Shown here: positions 45,245 to 54,927 of the stretch, one piece after another
Numbering within the stretch: the stretch's first letter is position 1
Layout of the letters: the number at the start of each line of letters is the position of its first letter
DNA from: Pedobacter zeae
Lineage (GTDB): Bacteria; Bacteroidota; Bacteroidia; Sphingobacteriales; Sphingobacteriaceae
NCBI RefSeq assembly: GCF_014196715.1
Contig: NZ_JACIEF010000003.1
Coordinates: 1,145,874 to 1,209,873, forward strand
Length of the DNA: 64,000 nt
Direction: 5' to 3'
The notes under the pieces: generated by a model
Seen by the model: only the letters and a program-made list of their open reading frames with translations
Told to the model about the DNA's origin: nothing
The model's database searches: none
Position numbers and translations under genes: made by a program

Positions 45245-47755
45245 ATGAATAAAAAAATTATTGCCTGTGGGGTAATATTGGCTTCGGCTTTTATGGCTAA
45301 TCCGATTTTCGCACAGGAACAAGCTGCTGAAAAATCAAATAACCTCAGCATTTACCGCGCAACCGCAACCAAAGTTAACGACCTGGTACATACTAAATTG
45401 GATGTATCTTTCGATTATGCAAAAAGATACTTGTATGGAAAAGAATGGGTAACCTTAAAACCGCACTTTTACCCTACAGATTCGTTAACCCTCGATGCAC
45501 AGGGCATGGATATTAAAGCCGTATCCCTGGTGGGGGCAAAAGGAAATACGGCCCTTAAATATGTGTATAACGACAATAAACTGTACATCACTTTAAATAA
45601 AAAGTACACCAATGCCGAAAAATATACGGTGTACATTGCTTATACAGCCAAACCTGACGAATTGAAGGTAAAAGGAAGTGCTGCCATAACCGATGCCAAA
45701 GGCCTTTATTTTATCAATCCTGATGGTACCGATAAAAATAAACCAACACAAATCTGGACGCAGGGCGAAACGGAATCATCATCGGCCTGGTTTCCTACCA
45801 TTGATAAGCCCGATCAGAAAACCACCGAAGAAATTTCGATGACCGTTAAATCGAAATACACCACACTATCGAACGGAAAACTGGTGAGCCAGAAAACCAA
45901 TGCCGACGGTACCAGAACCGATACCTGGAAAATGGACCTTCCACACTCGCCGTATTTATTTATGATGGCCATCGGAGAGTTTAAGGTTACAAAAGATACG
46001 TATAAAGGGAAAGAGGTAAATTATTACCTTGAACCGAAATATGCCCCTTATGTTAAACAGATCTTCGGAAAAACACCCGATATGATCCGGTTTTACAGCA
46101 ATATTTTGGGGGTAGATTACCCATGGAACAAATATGCACAGGTGGTAGTGAGGGATTATGTTTCGGGAGCAATGGAAAATACCACCGCAACATTACATGG
46201 CGAACAGATACAAAAGACCGACCGGGAACTGTTAGATGGCAACGAAGAAGGTACCATTGCCCACGAACTTTTCCACCAGTGGTTTGGCGATTATGTAACA
46301 GCCGAATCGTGGTCTAACCTAACCATGAACGAATCTTTTGCAACTTTTGGCGAGATCATCTGGCATGGGCATGATGCCGGACAGGATGCAGAAGATAAAT
46401 CGCGTTACGAAAAACTGCAATCGTATTTAGGATCCACTAAAAAAGGCGAAAGTCCGGTTTTGGCCCGCTTCTATTATAACGACAAGGAAGATATGTTCGA
46501 TAACGTGAGTTATGCCAAAGGATCCATCATCCTTTATGCGCTTAAAAACCAGATGGGTGATGCTGCTTTCTACAAATCGCTTAACCGTTATCTCACCACC
46601 AATGCATTTAAAAATGGTGAAACGCATCAACTGCGCTTAGCAATGGAGGATGTTACCGGTAAAGATTGGAACCCTTATTTTAACCAATGGTACTACAATG
46701 GAGGCCACCCGATTTTAAGCATCGATTATGGCTACGAAAACGGCAAAGCCACCATTAAAGTGAAGCAGACACAGGATTCGAGCGTACAGACCTTTACACT
46801 GCCTGTTAAAATTGATATTTATGCAGGGGGTAAAAAAATCAGGAAAGAAATCCTGATCAATAGCCGCGAGCAGAATTTCAGCTTTGAGGTGAGTGCTAAA
46901 CCTGATTTAATCGATTTTGACGCAGATAAAATTTTAGTTGGCGAAACCAACGACAATAAAACCGCCGAAAACTATTATTTTCAGTACAAAAATGCACCAA
47001 GTTATGCCAACAGAATCGAAGCTTTACAGTTTATTATGCAAAGCAAGGCCAGCAGCGGACAACAAATATTGTTGGAAGGGCTGAAAGATAAATCGGGCGA
47101 TTTACGCGCATTAAGCATCGACGGCCTTAATCTTGAAGATGCACAGATCAAAGTTGCAGCGCTGCCTGTGCTGTTACAACTTGCCAAAAGTGATAAAGAC
47201 ACCGAAGTTAGATCGGCTGCTATTCTAAAATTGGCTGAAACGGGTGACCAGGCTTACAAATCGTTAATGCTCGAAAGCCTGAAAAACCGTTCGTATAAAG
47301 TGCTTGCGGCAGGTATCGGCGGACTGGCTAAACTTGCTCCTCAGGAAAGCCTTGCTGCATTATCAGGCCTTGATGCCGACACCAAAGAACATATTGCACC
47401 ATCTATCGCATCCTTATACATCAGCGATCCTAAAGACGAACACCAGGCATTTTACGAGAATATTATGCTAAATGGCGATCGCAACAAAATTTTCGGGGTA
47501 ATTGGTCAGTATTTCCAATATTTACGGGCAAACACCAATCCTGCAGTAACCGAAAAAGGCATAAATAACATTAGCAGTGCCATCGAAAGACTGAAACTGC
47601 AGGCCTACTTAAACAAACAACTGGCTGGTGCTTATGCGGCAACGGCTCAGGGTAAGGCAAAGCAGGCTGCCGCTGCCACTGGCGATGCGAAAGCCAACCT
47701 GAACAAGCAGGCAGAATTATTTAAAAAAGGCGCAGCCGACTTAGAAAAAGAATAA
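45245..47755 (+). CDS. M1 family aminopeptidase (aminopeptidase N-like), secreted
   Basis: An 836-residue zinc metallopeptidase with a signal peptide (ending IFAQEQ). The M1 signatures are intact: substrate-anchoring GAMEN (G308-N312), HExxH as H340-E341-L342-F343-H344, and the third zinc ligand E363 in NESFATF. The C-terminal 270 residues hold HEAT-like helical repeats (IEALQFIM..., DLRALSIDGL, EVRSAAILKLAE) rather than the ERAP1-like domain. It should remove N-terminal residues from peptides in the periplasm, as part of peptide scavenging. Confidence 0.93.
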   Translation: MNKKIIACGVILASAFMANPIFAQEQAAEKSNNLSIYRATATKVNDLVHTKLDVSFDYAKRYLYGKEWVTLKPHFYPTDSLTLDAQGMDIKAVSLVGAKGNTALKYVYNDNKLYITLNKKYTNAEKYTVYIAYTAKPDELKVKGSAAITDAKGLYFINPDGTDKNKPTQIWTQGETESSSAWFPTIDKPDQKTTEEISMTVKSKYTTLSNGKLVSQKTNADGTRTDTWKMDLPHSPYLFMMAIGEFKVTKDTYKGKEVNYYLEPKYAPYVKQIFGKTPDMIRFYSNILGVDYPWNKYAQVVVRDYVSGAMENTTATLHGEQIQKTDRELLDGNEEGTIAHELFHQWFGDYVTAESWSNLTMNESFATFGEIIWHGHDAGQDAEDKSRYEKLQSYLGSTKKGESPVLARFYYNDKEDMFDNVSYAKGSIILYALKNQMGDAAFYKSLNRYLTTNAFKNGETHQLRLAMEDVTGKDWNPYFNQWYYNGGHPILSIDYGYENGKATIKVKQTQDSSVQTFTLPVKIDIYAGGKKIRKEILINSREQNFSFEVSAKPDLIDFDADKILVGETNDNKTAENYYFQYKNAPSYANRIEALQFIMQSKASSGQQILLEGLKDKSGDLRALSIDGLNLEDAQIKVAALPVLLQLAKSDKDTEVRSAAILKLAETGDQAYKSLMLESLKNRSYKVLAAGIGGLAKLAPQESLAALSGLDADTKEHIAPSIASLYISDPKDEHQAFYENIMLNGDRNKIFGVIGQYFQYLRANTNPAVTEKGINNISSAIERLKLQAYLNKQLAGAYAATAQGKAKQAAAATGDAKANLNKQAELFKKGAADLEKE

Positions 47756-47776
47756 TTTTTATTCCTCTAACAGGGC

Positions 47777-47905
47777 CGTCATTTCGACCGGAGTGTAACG
47801 AAGTGGAGAACCACGAAGTGCTCAGCGAAACTAAATCTGTATGAGATAGATTTCTCCCCGCCTGTACGGGCGGGCATTTCGCTGCGTTTCGGTCGAGATG
47901 ACGAC
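47777..47905. repeat. Palindromic dispersed element, GTCATTTCGACCG type
   Basis: The left end GTCATTTCGACCGGAG is matched by the right end TTTCGGTCGAGATGAC. Inside lies a GGAGAA ... TTTCTCC pair and a small internal hairpin CCCGCC-TGTAC-GGGCGGG. The ends are homologous to the inner element at 36301-36393. It lies between two convergent genes. Confidence 0.8.
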
Positions 47906-47947
47906 TTTTTTACTGATATGCTGTATATCTATGGATTATACAAAAAT

Positions 47948-48403
47948 CTATTTACACCCCTCTTTTCTCCTGGTATCGATAATATAAACGATCTGCCAGC
48001 CTTTATCTCCCTTCACTAACTGAAAGGAGTTTACTCCGCAATGGCTAAATTTTTCACCCAGGTAAAATTTGTAGTCGGTCCAAACGGAAGCTAATGCACC
48101 ATCAATCAGTATTTTTGTAAAAACAATCTGTTCATCGTATTTTTCCTGATGTGGAGTGCCAATTAACTGGATAAAATTGTTAACCGATTCATTGCGCACA
48201 CTCACTTTTCCCATTTTATTAACAATAGTTTGCATAATTGCGCCGTTTGCAAAAGCACTGCGGGCCAGGGTACTGTCGCCCTCTTTCATGCCGGTAAAAA
48301 GATTGGCGATGGTTTTTTTAATGGCATCTTCTTCATTTTGCTGTGCAAAGCCATTTGTACTCAAACACAGTAAAAATAAGGCAAAAATGACTAATCCTTT
48401 CAT
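47948..48403 (-). CDS. Secreted NTF2-like (DUF4440-type) protein
   Basis: A 151-residue exported protein. The start at 48403 (MKGLVIFALFLLCLSTNGFAQQ) is chosen because it begins a clean signal peptide; the open frame runs 33 codons further through non-coding-looking sequence. The mature part has the NTF2-like pattern (KKTIANLFTGMKEGD, WTDYKFYLGEKFSHCGVNSF, GWQIVYIIDTRR), which ends in a strand as in SnoaL/DUF4440 proteins. Function unknown. Confidence 0.75.
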   Translation of the reverse strand: MKGLVIFALFLLCLSTNGFAQQNEEDAIKKTIANLFTGMKEGDSTLARSAFANGAIMQTIVNKMGKVSVRNESVNNFIQLIGTPHQEKYDEQIVFTKILIDGALASVWTDYKFYLGEKFSHCGVNSFQLVKGDKGWQIVYIIDTRRKEGCK

Positions 48404-48654
48404 GACTTCCTGATTACTTATATCACGTAAATTTATAGTATTTTTGTAAAAGAAGGGACAAGGAACTGCGATGTTGCAAAAAAACCTGTTGATTATCCAC
48501 ACATCTTAATTACAGTTAACACACTTTATATTCAGTTGTTTACGCTGTTTTACCTTATTGATGTTAATAATTATTTTAAAAACGGATAATTATAATTGTT
48601 AAACTTATAATGTGTTTTACTGCTAATTGGCACGGTTCTTTAATAGTATAATAT

Positions 48655-50058
48655 ATGGAAGAAGAATTCTTTTTTGAATCCAACGAAGATGCACAACGCT
48701 CGGTAGAACGTTACGAAGAGATGCTCCGCAACCAGGATCAGTATTTTTTCGATGCAGGTGCTTTTGAATACATTGTAGATTTCTACATTGAGAAAAATGA
48801 CCCGGTTAAAGCCTTGCAGGTAATTGACTTTGCTATTAGTCAGCATCCTTATGCAACTGTTTTTTTAATTAAACAGGCGCACCTTTACATTTTAACCAAT
48901 AACCACGAAAAAGCTTTTATCGCCCTGCAAAAAGCTGAACTTTTAGAGCCTTCAGAACCTGATATCTACTTGCTGCGCGGTAATATTTTTCAGAATACAG
49001 AACGTTACGATGAGGCTTTGGAAAATTACGAAAAAGCTTTAGGCCTGGCCGAGAGTACTGATGAGATTTTATTGCAGATGGCCTATGTATATCAAAGCAT
49101 GTCTGATTATGAAAATGCCATTACCTACATCAAGCTTAGTTTAGAGCAGAATATGGAAAATCAGGATGGTTTGTATGAGCTGGCTTTCTGCTACGATGTG
49201 TTAGACAAGCAGGAAGAAAGCATCAAGTTTTACCAGCAGTACATCGATACCGATCCATATTCTTATGCGGCCTGGTACAATCTGGGCAATAGTTTCCACA
49301 AGCTGAACCTTTTTGAAAAAGCTATTGATGCTTACGATTATGCGATACTGATTAAAGAGGATTTCAGCTCAGCCTATTTTAACAAGGGAAATGCACTCGT
49401 ACAGCTGGATAAATATGATGAAGCAATAGATGTTTACAAACAGACTTTCGAATACGAACAGCCTAATGCCGATACTTATTGTGCCATTGGCGAATGTTAT
49501 GAGAAACTGGAAAAAATGGACGAGGCCCGTTCTTATTACAAAAAATCAGTAAAAATGGATCCTAAAATGGCTGATGCCTGGTTTGGGATCGGGGTGACAC
49601 TGAATTTTGAGGAGCGTTATTTCGAGTCGCTGCATTTTTATAAAAAAGCGATCGATCTGGAAGCCGAGAATTCTGATTTCTGGTTCGCCATGGCAGACGC
49701 CTATTATAAATTAGGCCAGATTGATGAATCGATCGATGCATATGAAAAAGTATTGGAATTTAATCCTTTGGATATTGAGGCCTGGTTAGATTTTAGTACC
49801 GTGCTTTACGAACAGGGAAAGCTGCTCGAAGCATCAGAAACAATGGCTGAGGCGATCAAGAACAATCCGGAAGCCGCAGAACTCTATTACCGGATGGTGG
49901 CCTATCTTTTTGCCTTGGGAAGCTATGGCGACGCCTTGGGATATTTAGAAACCGCATTAACTACCGACCCCGATAAACATTATATTTTATTTGAATATTT
50001 GCCGCAATTGCAGGATAACAGTGCCATTTTGAATGTTATAAACAGATATATAAGGTAA
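48655..50058 (+). CDS. Tetratricopeptide-repeat protein
   Basis: A 467-residue soluble protein made almost wholly of TPR helices: about twelve 34-residue repeats, for example RYDEALENYEKALGLAE, YAAWYNLGNSFHKLNLFEKA and AYFNKGNALVQLDKYDEA. The first 40 residues are acidic (EEEFFFESNEDAQ). No signal peptide or membrane segment, so it is a cytoplasmic scaffold. It is followed 60 bases downstream by the ComA-like gene on the same strand. Partners unknown. Confidence 0.93.
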   Translation: MEEEFFFESNEDAQRSVERYEEMLRNQDQYFFDAGAFEYIVDFYIEKNDPVKALQVIDFAISQHPYATVFLIKQAHLYILTNNHEKAFIALQKAELLEPSEPDIYLLRGNIFQNTERYDEALENYEKALGLAESTDEILLQMAYVYQSMSDYENAITYIKLSLEQNMENQDGLYELAFCYDVLDKQEESIKFYQQYIDTDPYSYAAWYNLGNSFHKLNLFEKAIDAYDYAILIKEDFSSAYFNKGNALVQLDKYDEAIDVYKQTFEYEQPNADTYCAIGECYEKLEKMDEARSYYKKSVKMDPKMADAWFGIGVTLNFEERYFESLHFYKKAIDLEAENSDFWFAMADAYYKLGQIDESIDAYEKVLEFNPLDIEAWLDFSTVLYEQGKLLEASETMAEAIKNNPEAAELYYRMVAYLFALGSYGDALGYLETALTTDPDKHYILFEYLPQLQDNSAILNVINRYIR

Positions 50059-50118
50059 CCACCTTGTGAGAAAAATTTAACAAATAAATCTCAAAATTTT
50101 TTTCACTTTTGTACGCAT

Positions 50119-50886
50119 ATGAATTATCCATTATTAAACGTTCCCGAACGTCCAGGTAAACCACGCCAAAAAGGCTTAACAATGGTTATGGATAAGGGAT
50201 TAAGCCTACGCCAGGTTGAAGATTTTATTGAGGTGGCAGGCATACATACCGATATCGTGAAATTAGGTTGGGCAACATCGCACGTAACCCCAAACCTCAA
50301 AGAAAAATTAGCGTTATATAAAAGTGCAGGCATCCCAACCTATTTTGGTGGAACATTATTTGAAGCCTTTATCATCCGCAATCAATTTTCAGATTATCAA
50401 CGTGTTTTAGATGAGTACGGAATGGAATATGCAGAAGTTTCTGACGGTTCTATTGATATTGAACACGATAAAAAATGTAGTTTTATCAATGAGCTTTCTA
50501 AACAGGTAACCGTAATATCGGAGGTAGGAAGTAAAGATGCAGCTAAAATATTCGCGCCATACAAATGGATTAAATTAATGCAGGCCGAAATCGAAGCCGG
50601 ATCGTGGAAAGTAATTGCCGAAGCCCGCGAAGGTGGTAATGTAGGTATTTACCGTGGAAGTGGCGAAGTACGTGAAGGATTGGTGGATGAAATTTTAACA
50701 CAGATTCCGGAAGAAACCATTATCTGGGAAGCCCCTCAAAAAGAACAGCAGGTTTGGTTTATTAAGTTAATCGGTAGCAATGTAAACCTTGGTAATATTG
50801 CCCCGGCCGAAGTAATCCCCTTAGAAACCATTCGCTTGGGACTACGTGGCGATACTTTTGACTATTTCCTGAATCAAGTAAAATAA
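50119..50886 (+). CDS. Phosphosulfolactate synthase (ComA) family protein
   Basis: A 255-residue TIM-barrel protein of the ComA family. Recognisable segments are RPGKPRQKGLTMVMDKGLS, VKLGWATS, YFGGTLFEAF, EVSDGSI, SEVGSKD and EAREGGNVGIY. ComA joins phosphoenolpyruvate and sulfite to give phosphosulfolactate, the first step of coenzyme M synthesis in archaea. Bacteria and plants carry homologues of other roles, such as heat-stress protein HSA32. No ComB or ComC partner is next to it. In Bacteroidota a link to sulfonate or sulfonolipid synthesis is conceivable but unproven. Confidence 0.88.
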   Translation: MNYPLLNVPERPGKPRQKGLTMVMDKGLSLRQVEDFIEVAGIHTDIVKLGWATSHVTPNLKEKLALYKSAGIPTYFGGTLFEAFIIRNQFSDYQRVLDEYGMEYAEVSDGSIDIEHDKKCSFINELSKQVTVISEVGSKDAAKIFAPYKWIKLMQAEIEAGSWKVIAEAREGGNVGIYRGSGEVREGLVDEILTQIPEETIIWEAPQKEQQVWFIKLIGSNVNLGNIAPAEVIPLETIRLGLRGDTFDYFLNQVK

Positions 50887-50917
50887 AGACAACATTTGTC
50901 GTTGCGAAGCGCATAAT

Positions 50918-50950
50918 AAACCTTGCAGGTTTCAAAAACTTGTAAGGTTT
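50918..50950. repeat. AAACCTTGCA hairpin repeat
   Basis: AAACCTTGCAGGTTT and AACTTGTAAGGTTT pair around a short A-rich loop, forming an imperfect stem. It lies between the ComA-like gene and aroE. I recall similar AAACCTGCAAGGTTT-type hairpins as dispersed elements in related genomes. Confidence 0.5.
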
Positions 50951-50965
50951 GCTTGTTATACTAAT

Positions 50966-51709
50966 ATGAAAACATACGGTTTAATCGGATATCCTTTATC
51001 TCACTCCTTTTCTAAAAAATATTTTACCGAAAAGTTTTTAAATGAGGGGATAACCGATCATCAATATGAGCTTTTTCCGATCGAAGATATTAAATCGCTG
51101 CCTGATCTCCTGAGCGAAAACCCATCGCTTTGCGGCTTAAATGTAACCATTCCGCATAAGGTAGATGTGCTTTGTTACTTAAATGAAGTAGATGAAGCCG
51201 CCGAGCAGATCGGTGCCGTAAACTGCATTTCCATTAAAAATTTTGAAAACGAAAATTACTTAAAAGGATATAATACCGATGCTTACGGTTTTGAAGCATC
51301 CCTGCTGCCCTTATTAGGTCCGCAGCACGTAAAAGCGCTGGTTTTTGGCGATGGAGGAGCGGCAAAGGCGGTAAAATACGTTTTGGACAAGCTACATATC
51401 GAATACCGGGTGGTGGTACGTAAACCTGTTGAAGGTGCTATCCTATACAACGAAGTTACTCCGGCAATTTTGGCTTCGCACAAACTGCTGATCAATACCA
51501 CCCCATTAGGAATGTCGCCAAATATTGATACCTTTCCACCAATTGATTACAGCCTGCTCGGGCCAGAGCACCTGGCCTACGATTTAGTATATAATCCGCT
51601 GGAAACTTCATTTTTGGCAAAAGCTGCCGAACAGGGTGCGGCGATTAAAAACGGGTTGGAAATGCTATATAAACAGGCCGAAAAAGCGTGGGCAATCTGG
51701 AATAAATAA
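50966..51709 (+). CDS. aroE: Shikimate dehydrogenase
   Basis: A 247-residue enzyme of the AroE family that reduces 3-dehydroshikimate to shikimate with NADPH. The N-terminal substrate domain has GYPLSHSFSKKYF. The catalytic lysine is K65 in NVTIPHKVDV, and the partner aspartate is D105 in GYNTDAYGF. The NADP domain has VFGDGGAAKAVKYVL, a slightly unusual G(D)GGAAKA glycine-rich loop. No other aromatic pathway genes are adjacent. Confidence 0.93.
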   Translation: MKTYGLIGYPLSHSFSKKYFTEKFLNEGITDHQYELFPIEDIKSLPDLLSENPSLCGLNVTIPHKVDVLCYLNEVDEAAEQIGAVNCISIKNFENENYLKGYNTDAYGFEASLLPLLGPQHVKALVFGDGGAAKAVKYVLDKLHIEYRVVVRKPVEGAILYNEVTPAILASHKLLINTTPLGMSPNIDTFPPIDYSLLGPEHLAYDLVYNPLETSFLAKAAEQGAAIKNGLEMLYKQAEKAWAIWNK

Positions 51710-51763
51710 TTTAAACTATCGTCATTGCGGTAGGAACGGCGAGGCAATCTTTGATAACATGTT

Positions 51764-52351
51764 ATGAAACTAAAACAACTGATCTGTGTTCCTTTTGTAC
51801 TGCTTTTTTTTCTAATGGCCTGCCAAAACCACGATTACAGCCCGAAGCCCAGGGCTTATTTCAGGATTGTATTCCCTGAAAAACATTATACTTCGTTTTC
51901 AAGGCCCGTTCCCTTTGCTTTTAAATATCCCACTTATGCAGCAATAGAGCAGGATAAAAGCCGCGATGCCCAAAAAAACTGGTACAATTTACATTTTAAG
52001 CAGTTTAATGGCTTTTTACATTTAACTTATTATGATGTATCGGGCAAAGGCGAATATGATGAAATGGTAGAAGATGCGCGGAAACTTGCTTTTAAACATA
52101 CCATAAAAGCCAGTGCCATCGATCAGAGGATTATCCACTATCCTGAGCACAAGGTTTATGGTATTTATTATGCCATAGAGGGAAATACCGCATCATCTGT
52201 ACAGTTTTTTTTAACCGATAGTACGAAACATTATTTTAGGGGAGCATTATATTTTAATGAGCGGCCACAATACGATTCGATAGCACCCGTTGTTAAATTT
52301 ATTAAACAGGATATCGATACCCTGATTGCCACTTTTAAGTGGAAAAATTAA
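51764..52351 (+). CDS. gldD: Gliding motility lipoprotein GldD
   Basis: A 195-residue lipoprotein (signal ending LFFLMAC, lipidated C20). The mature start YSPKPRAYFRIVFPEKHY matches the conserved N-terminal block of GldD, which is one of the core proteins needed for gliding and type IX secretion in Bacteroidota. The rest (HLTYYDVSGKGEYDEMVEDARKLAFKHT) fits the family. Other gld genes are not in this window. It is in a run of three same-strand genes with an MBL hydrolase and an ABC permease. Confidence 0.93.
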   Translation: MKLKQLICVPFVLLFFLMACQNHDYSPKPRAYFRIVFPEKHYTSFSRPVPFAFKYPTYAAIEQDKSRDAQKNWYNLHFKQFNGFLHLTYYDVSGKGEYDEMVEDARKLAFKHTIKASAIDQRIIHYPEHKVYGIYYAIEGNTASSVQFFLTDSTKHYFRGALYFNERPQYDSIAPVVKFIKQDIDTLIATFKWKN

Positions 52352-52389
52352 ATCCTTCTGGTGGTTTATCAGATTTTTTCTAAAAACGT

Positions 52390-53028
52390 ATGATTACAGT
52401 AAAAACCTTCACCTTTAATGCATATAGCGAAAACACTTACCTCCTGTATGATGAAACCAAAGCGTGTGTCATTATAGATCCGGGCATGTATGAGGGGTAT
52501 GAGCAAAACGAACTGGCAGCCTTTATTAAACAGGAAAACCTTAAACCCGTTTTATTATTAAATACCCATTGCCACCTCGACCATGTGTTTGGAAATAAAT
52601 TTATTTTTGATACTTATGGCTTAAAACCACAATTTCATGAAGGCGAATTATCGATTTTAAATGCAGTTCCGGGTTATGCGCCATCAATGGGTTTTACCCG
52701 GTATGAGATTTCTCCGCAACCGGATACTTTTTTACCAGAAAGCGGAACAATATCATTTGGTAATAGCACGTTAAGCCTGATCTTTGCCCCTGGCCACTCG
52801 CCCGCACATTTATGCTTTTACAATGCTGCCGATCATATTTTAATAGGTGGCGATGTGCTTTTTTATGGCAGCATAGGCCGTACCGATCTTCCCGGTGGTA
52901 ACCATCAGCAATTAATTCAAAACATTTCTGATAAGCTTTTTGTATTACCAGATGAAACCAGGGTTTATCCTGGCCACGGACCGGCCACAAGCATTGGTTT
53001 TGAAAAACAACATAACCCGTTTTTTTGA
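52390..53028 (+). CDS. MBL-fold metallo-hydrolase (glyoxalase II type)
   Basis: A 212-residue metallo-beta-lactamase-fold protein. The metal site is H60-x-H62-x-D64-H65 in NTHCHLDH, with further ligands in FAPGHSPAHL, GGDVLFYGSIGRTDLPGG and VYPGHGPAT. The short length, lacking the glyoxalase II C-terminal helical domain, fits the general hydroxyacylglutathione hydrolase-like or YcbL group. It likely hydrolyses a thioester in the cytoplasm. Confidence 0.9.
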   Translation: MITVKTFTFNAYSENTYLLYDETKACVIIDPGMYEGYEQNELAAFIKQENLKPVLLLNTHCHLDHVFGNKFIFDTYGLKPQFHEGELSILNAVPGYAPSMGFTRYEISPQPDTFLPESGTISFGNSTLSLIFAPGHSPAHLCFYNAADHILIGGDVLFYGSIGRTDLPGGNHQQLIQNISDKLFVLPDETRVYPGHGPATSIGFEKQHNPFF

Positions 53029-53111
53029 TGTAAAATGTAAGATGCAGAAAGGTTTTTTACCCATCTTCCATCTTACCGCATCCATTTTACATTTTAACTA
53101 TCTTTACCGCT

Positions 53112-54347
53112 GTGAATACATCGTTTTATATTGCCAAAAGGTATCTTTTTGCTAAAAAATCTACCAATGCCATTAACCTGATATCGGGAATATCGATGAT
53201 CGGTGTAATGGTTGGTAGCGCAGCATTGATTATTATCCTGTCGGTATTTAACGGTTTAGAAACAGTGGTACTCAACATGTTCGATACCATTACCCCGCAA
53301 ATTGCCATTACACCAGCTAAAGGGAAAACTTTTGATCCAAACACGCCTTATTTTAATGCGCTCAGAAAAAACAAAGCGGTTGCCACTTTTACCGAGGTGC
53401 TGCAGGAAAACGCTTTGCTAAAATACAACAATAAGCAAGCTGTCGGAATGGTTAAGGGGGTAAGTTCAGATTATCTGAAAAACACCAGGTTGGATAGTAC
53501 CATTAAAGAAGGCCACTTTCTGTTGCATAACAGGAGCGGCGATAATGCGGTAATTGGTTCTGCCTTACAAAGTTATTTAGCCGTTAATGTTGTTGATCCC
53601 TTTACCGAATTGGAAATCTATTCGCCAAAGAAAGATATTGCTGTGAATACCTTAAATCCTGCCGACGATTTCGTGATGAAGAACATCCGGGTAAGCGGTG
53701 TTTTTGAAGTGCAGCAGGATTTTGATAATGGCATCATTGTACCGATAGGATTTGCCCGTGAACTTTTGGGCGAAGAAAGAAATGTGTCTTCAATAGAGAT
53801 CAATCTGCAGCCAAAAGTGGATGTTGATGAATTTCAAAAAGAGGTGATCGAAAAGGCCGGAAAGGATTATGAAGTCAGGAATCAGGCTGAGCAGAATAAA
53901 TCGCTCTACCATATTTTAAATACCGAAAAATGGGCGGTTTATATTATTCTTACTTTTATCCTGATTATTGCTATATTTAATATCATAGGGTCGTTAACCA
54001 TGTTAGTAATAGATAAGGTAAAGGATGTTGCCATTCTGAGCAGTTTGGGTGCAGGGAAAACATTAATCAAACGTATATTTTTATTTGAGGGCATGATGAT
54101 TACCATGTCTGGTTGTGTGCTTGGTTTAATTATTGGTCTTATATTTTATTATTTTCAGCACACTTACGGTCTTATTAAGATGGGCGATGAAGTAAACAAA
54201 ACCCTTGTAAGTTCTTATCCAATTGGATTAAAGTGGAAAGATTTCGTTTTAGTTTTTGTTACCGTAGGTATCTTCTCATTTTTGGCATCCGCTTTGTCAT
54301 CCAGTTTAAGTGTTAAAAAGATAGATCAAATTAATCAAACTATATAA
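53112..54347 (+). CDS. ABC transporter permease, LolC/LolE-like (FtsX family)
   Basis: A 411-residue permease. The N-terminal block FYIAKRYLFAKKSTNAINLISGISMIGVMVG matches lipoprotein-releasing or MacB/FtsX-type permeases: one helix, a large periplasmic domain (about 45-260), then three C-terminal helices. The start is GTG at 53112, which gives the family-typical N-terminus; no ATG exists nearby. It probably helps to release lipoproteins from the inner membrane, but no ATPase LolD gene is adjacent. A lipoprotein gene follows one base after its stop. Confidence 0.88.
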   Translation: MNTSFYIAKRYLFAKKSTNAINLISGISMIGVMVGSAALIIILSVFNGLETVVLNMFDTITPQIAITPAKGKTFDPNTPYFNALRKNKAVATFTEVLQENALLKYNNKQAVGMVKGVSSDYLKNTRLDSTIKEGHFLLHNRSGDNAVIGSALQSYLAVNVVDPFTELEIYSPKKDIAVNTLNPADDFVMKNIRVSGVFEVQQDFDNGIIVPIGFARELLGEERNVSSIEINLQPKVDVDEFQKEVIEKAGKDYEVRNQAEQNKSLYHILNTEKWAVYIILTFILIIAIFNIIGSLTMLVIDKVKDVAILSSLGAGKTLIKRIFLFEGMMITMSGCVLGLIIGLIFYYFQHTYGLIKMGDEVNKTLVSSYPIGLKWKDFVLVFVTVGIFSFLASALSSSLSVKKIDQINQTI

Positions 54348-54348
54348 A

Positions 54349-54729
54349 ATGAAGTTATTTAAACAGGCAATTGTATTTGTTGTGCTCCTTGGCGTAGCTG
54401 CTACAGCTTGTAATAGAAAAGATAAGGCCGAGGGAGAAAAAAGTAACCTGATAAAGGTTAAAGGTTTGTATAGTTTTGGTCCTGAAATGAAATCTTTTAC
54501 CTTGTGCGAGGATAACCGGGAATATTGGGTTACAGACAGTGTGAAGAACCTGGAGCTTTCTTACAACAATCTGGGTTTTGAGAAGCCATACGAACCGGTA
54601 TATGTAGAATTGGAAGGTTATTTTACCAAATCGGATACGGCTGTTTCTTCTGATTTCGATTCAACCTTAGTGGTGATGAAAGTGCTTAAGATCAGTAAAG
54701 AAATCCCTGATGGGCCTTGTGCACAGTAA
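54349..54729 (+). CDS. Small lipoprotein, NlpE-C-like
   Basis: A 126-residue lipoprotein (signal ending ATAC, lipidated C21). The mature part is a small beta-rich domain with YSFGPEMKSFTLCEDNREYW, then YEPVYVELEGYF and a final VLKISKEIPDGPC. This resembles the OB-like C-terminal half of NlpE-type lipoproteins. It is coupled to the LolE-like permease by a one-base gap and may be a cargo or partner of it. Function unknown. Confidence 0.7.
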   Translation: MKLFKQAIVFVVLLGVAATACNRKDKAEGEKSNLIKVKGLYSFGPEMKSFTLCEDNREYWVTDSVKNLELSYNNLGFEKPYEPVYVELEGYFTKSDTAVSSDFDSTLVVMKVLKISKEIPDGPCAQ

Positions 54730-54927
54730 TTAAAAAAATTGAATAAGCTCCAAATGCCCTGGCTCATCTCTATATGAGCCATTCCTCTGTATTTTAATTG
54801 GTCTGCCTATTTGATGTTTCACCGGCCAAAGCAAGCATAATTAAGCATGAACAATAGCTTAAGTAAATTATTGTTGCCAACACACAGCTAATTTATTTAT
54901 ACGCTTAGTAGCGCAGTAACCATGTCT

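Noticed and set aside
51717..51745. CGTCATTGCGG sequence before gldD as a full palindromic element
   Set aside because: Only one half resembles the dispersed-element ends; no matching right half is found before the gldD start.
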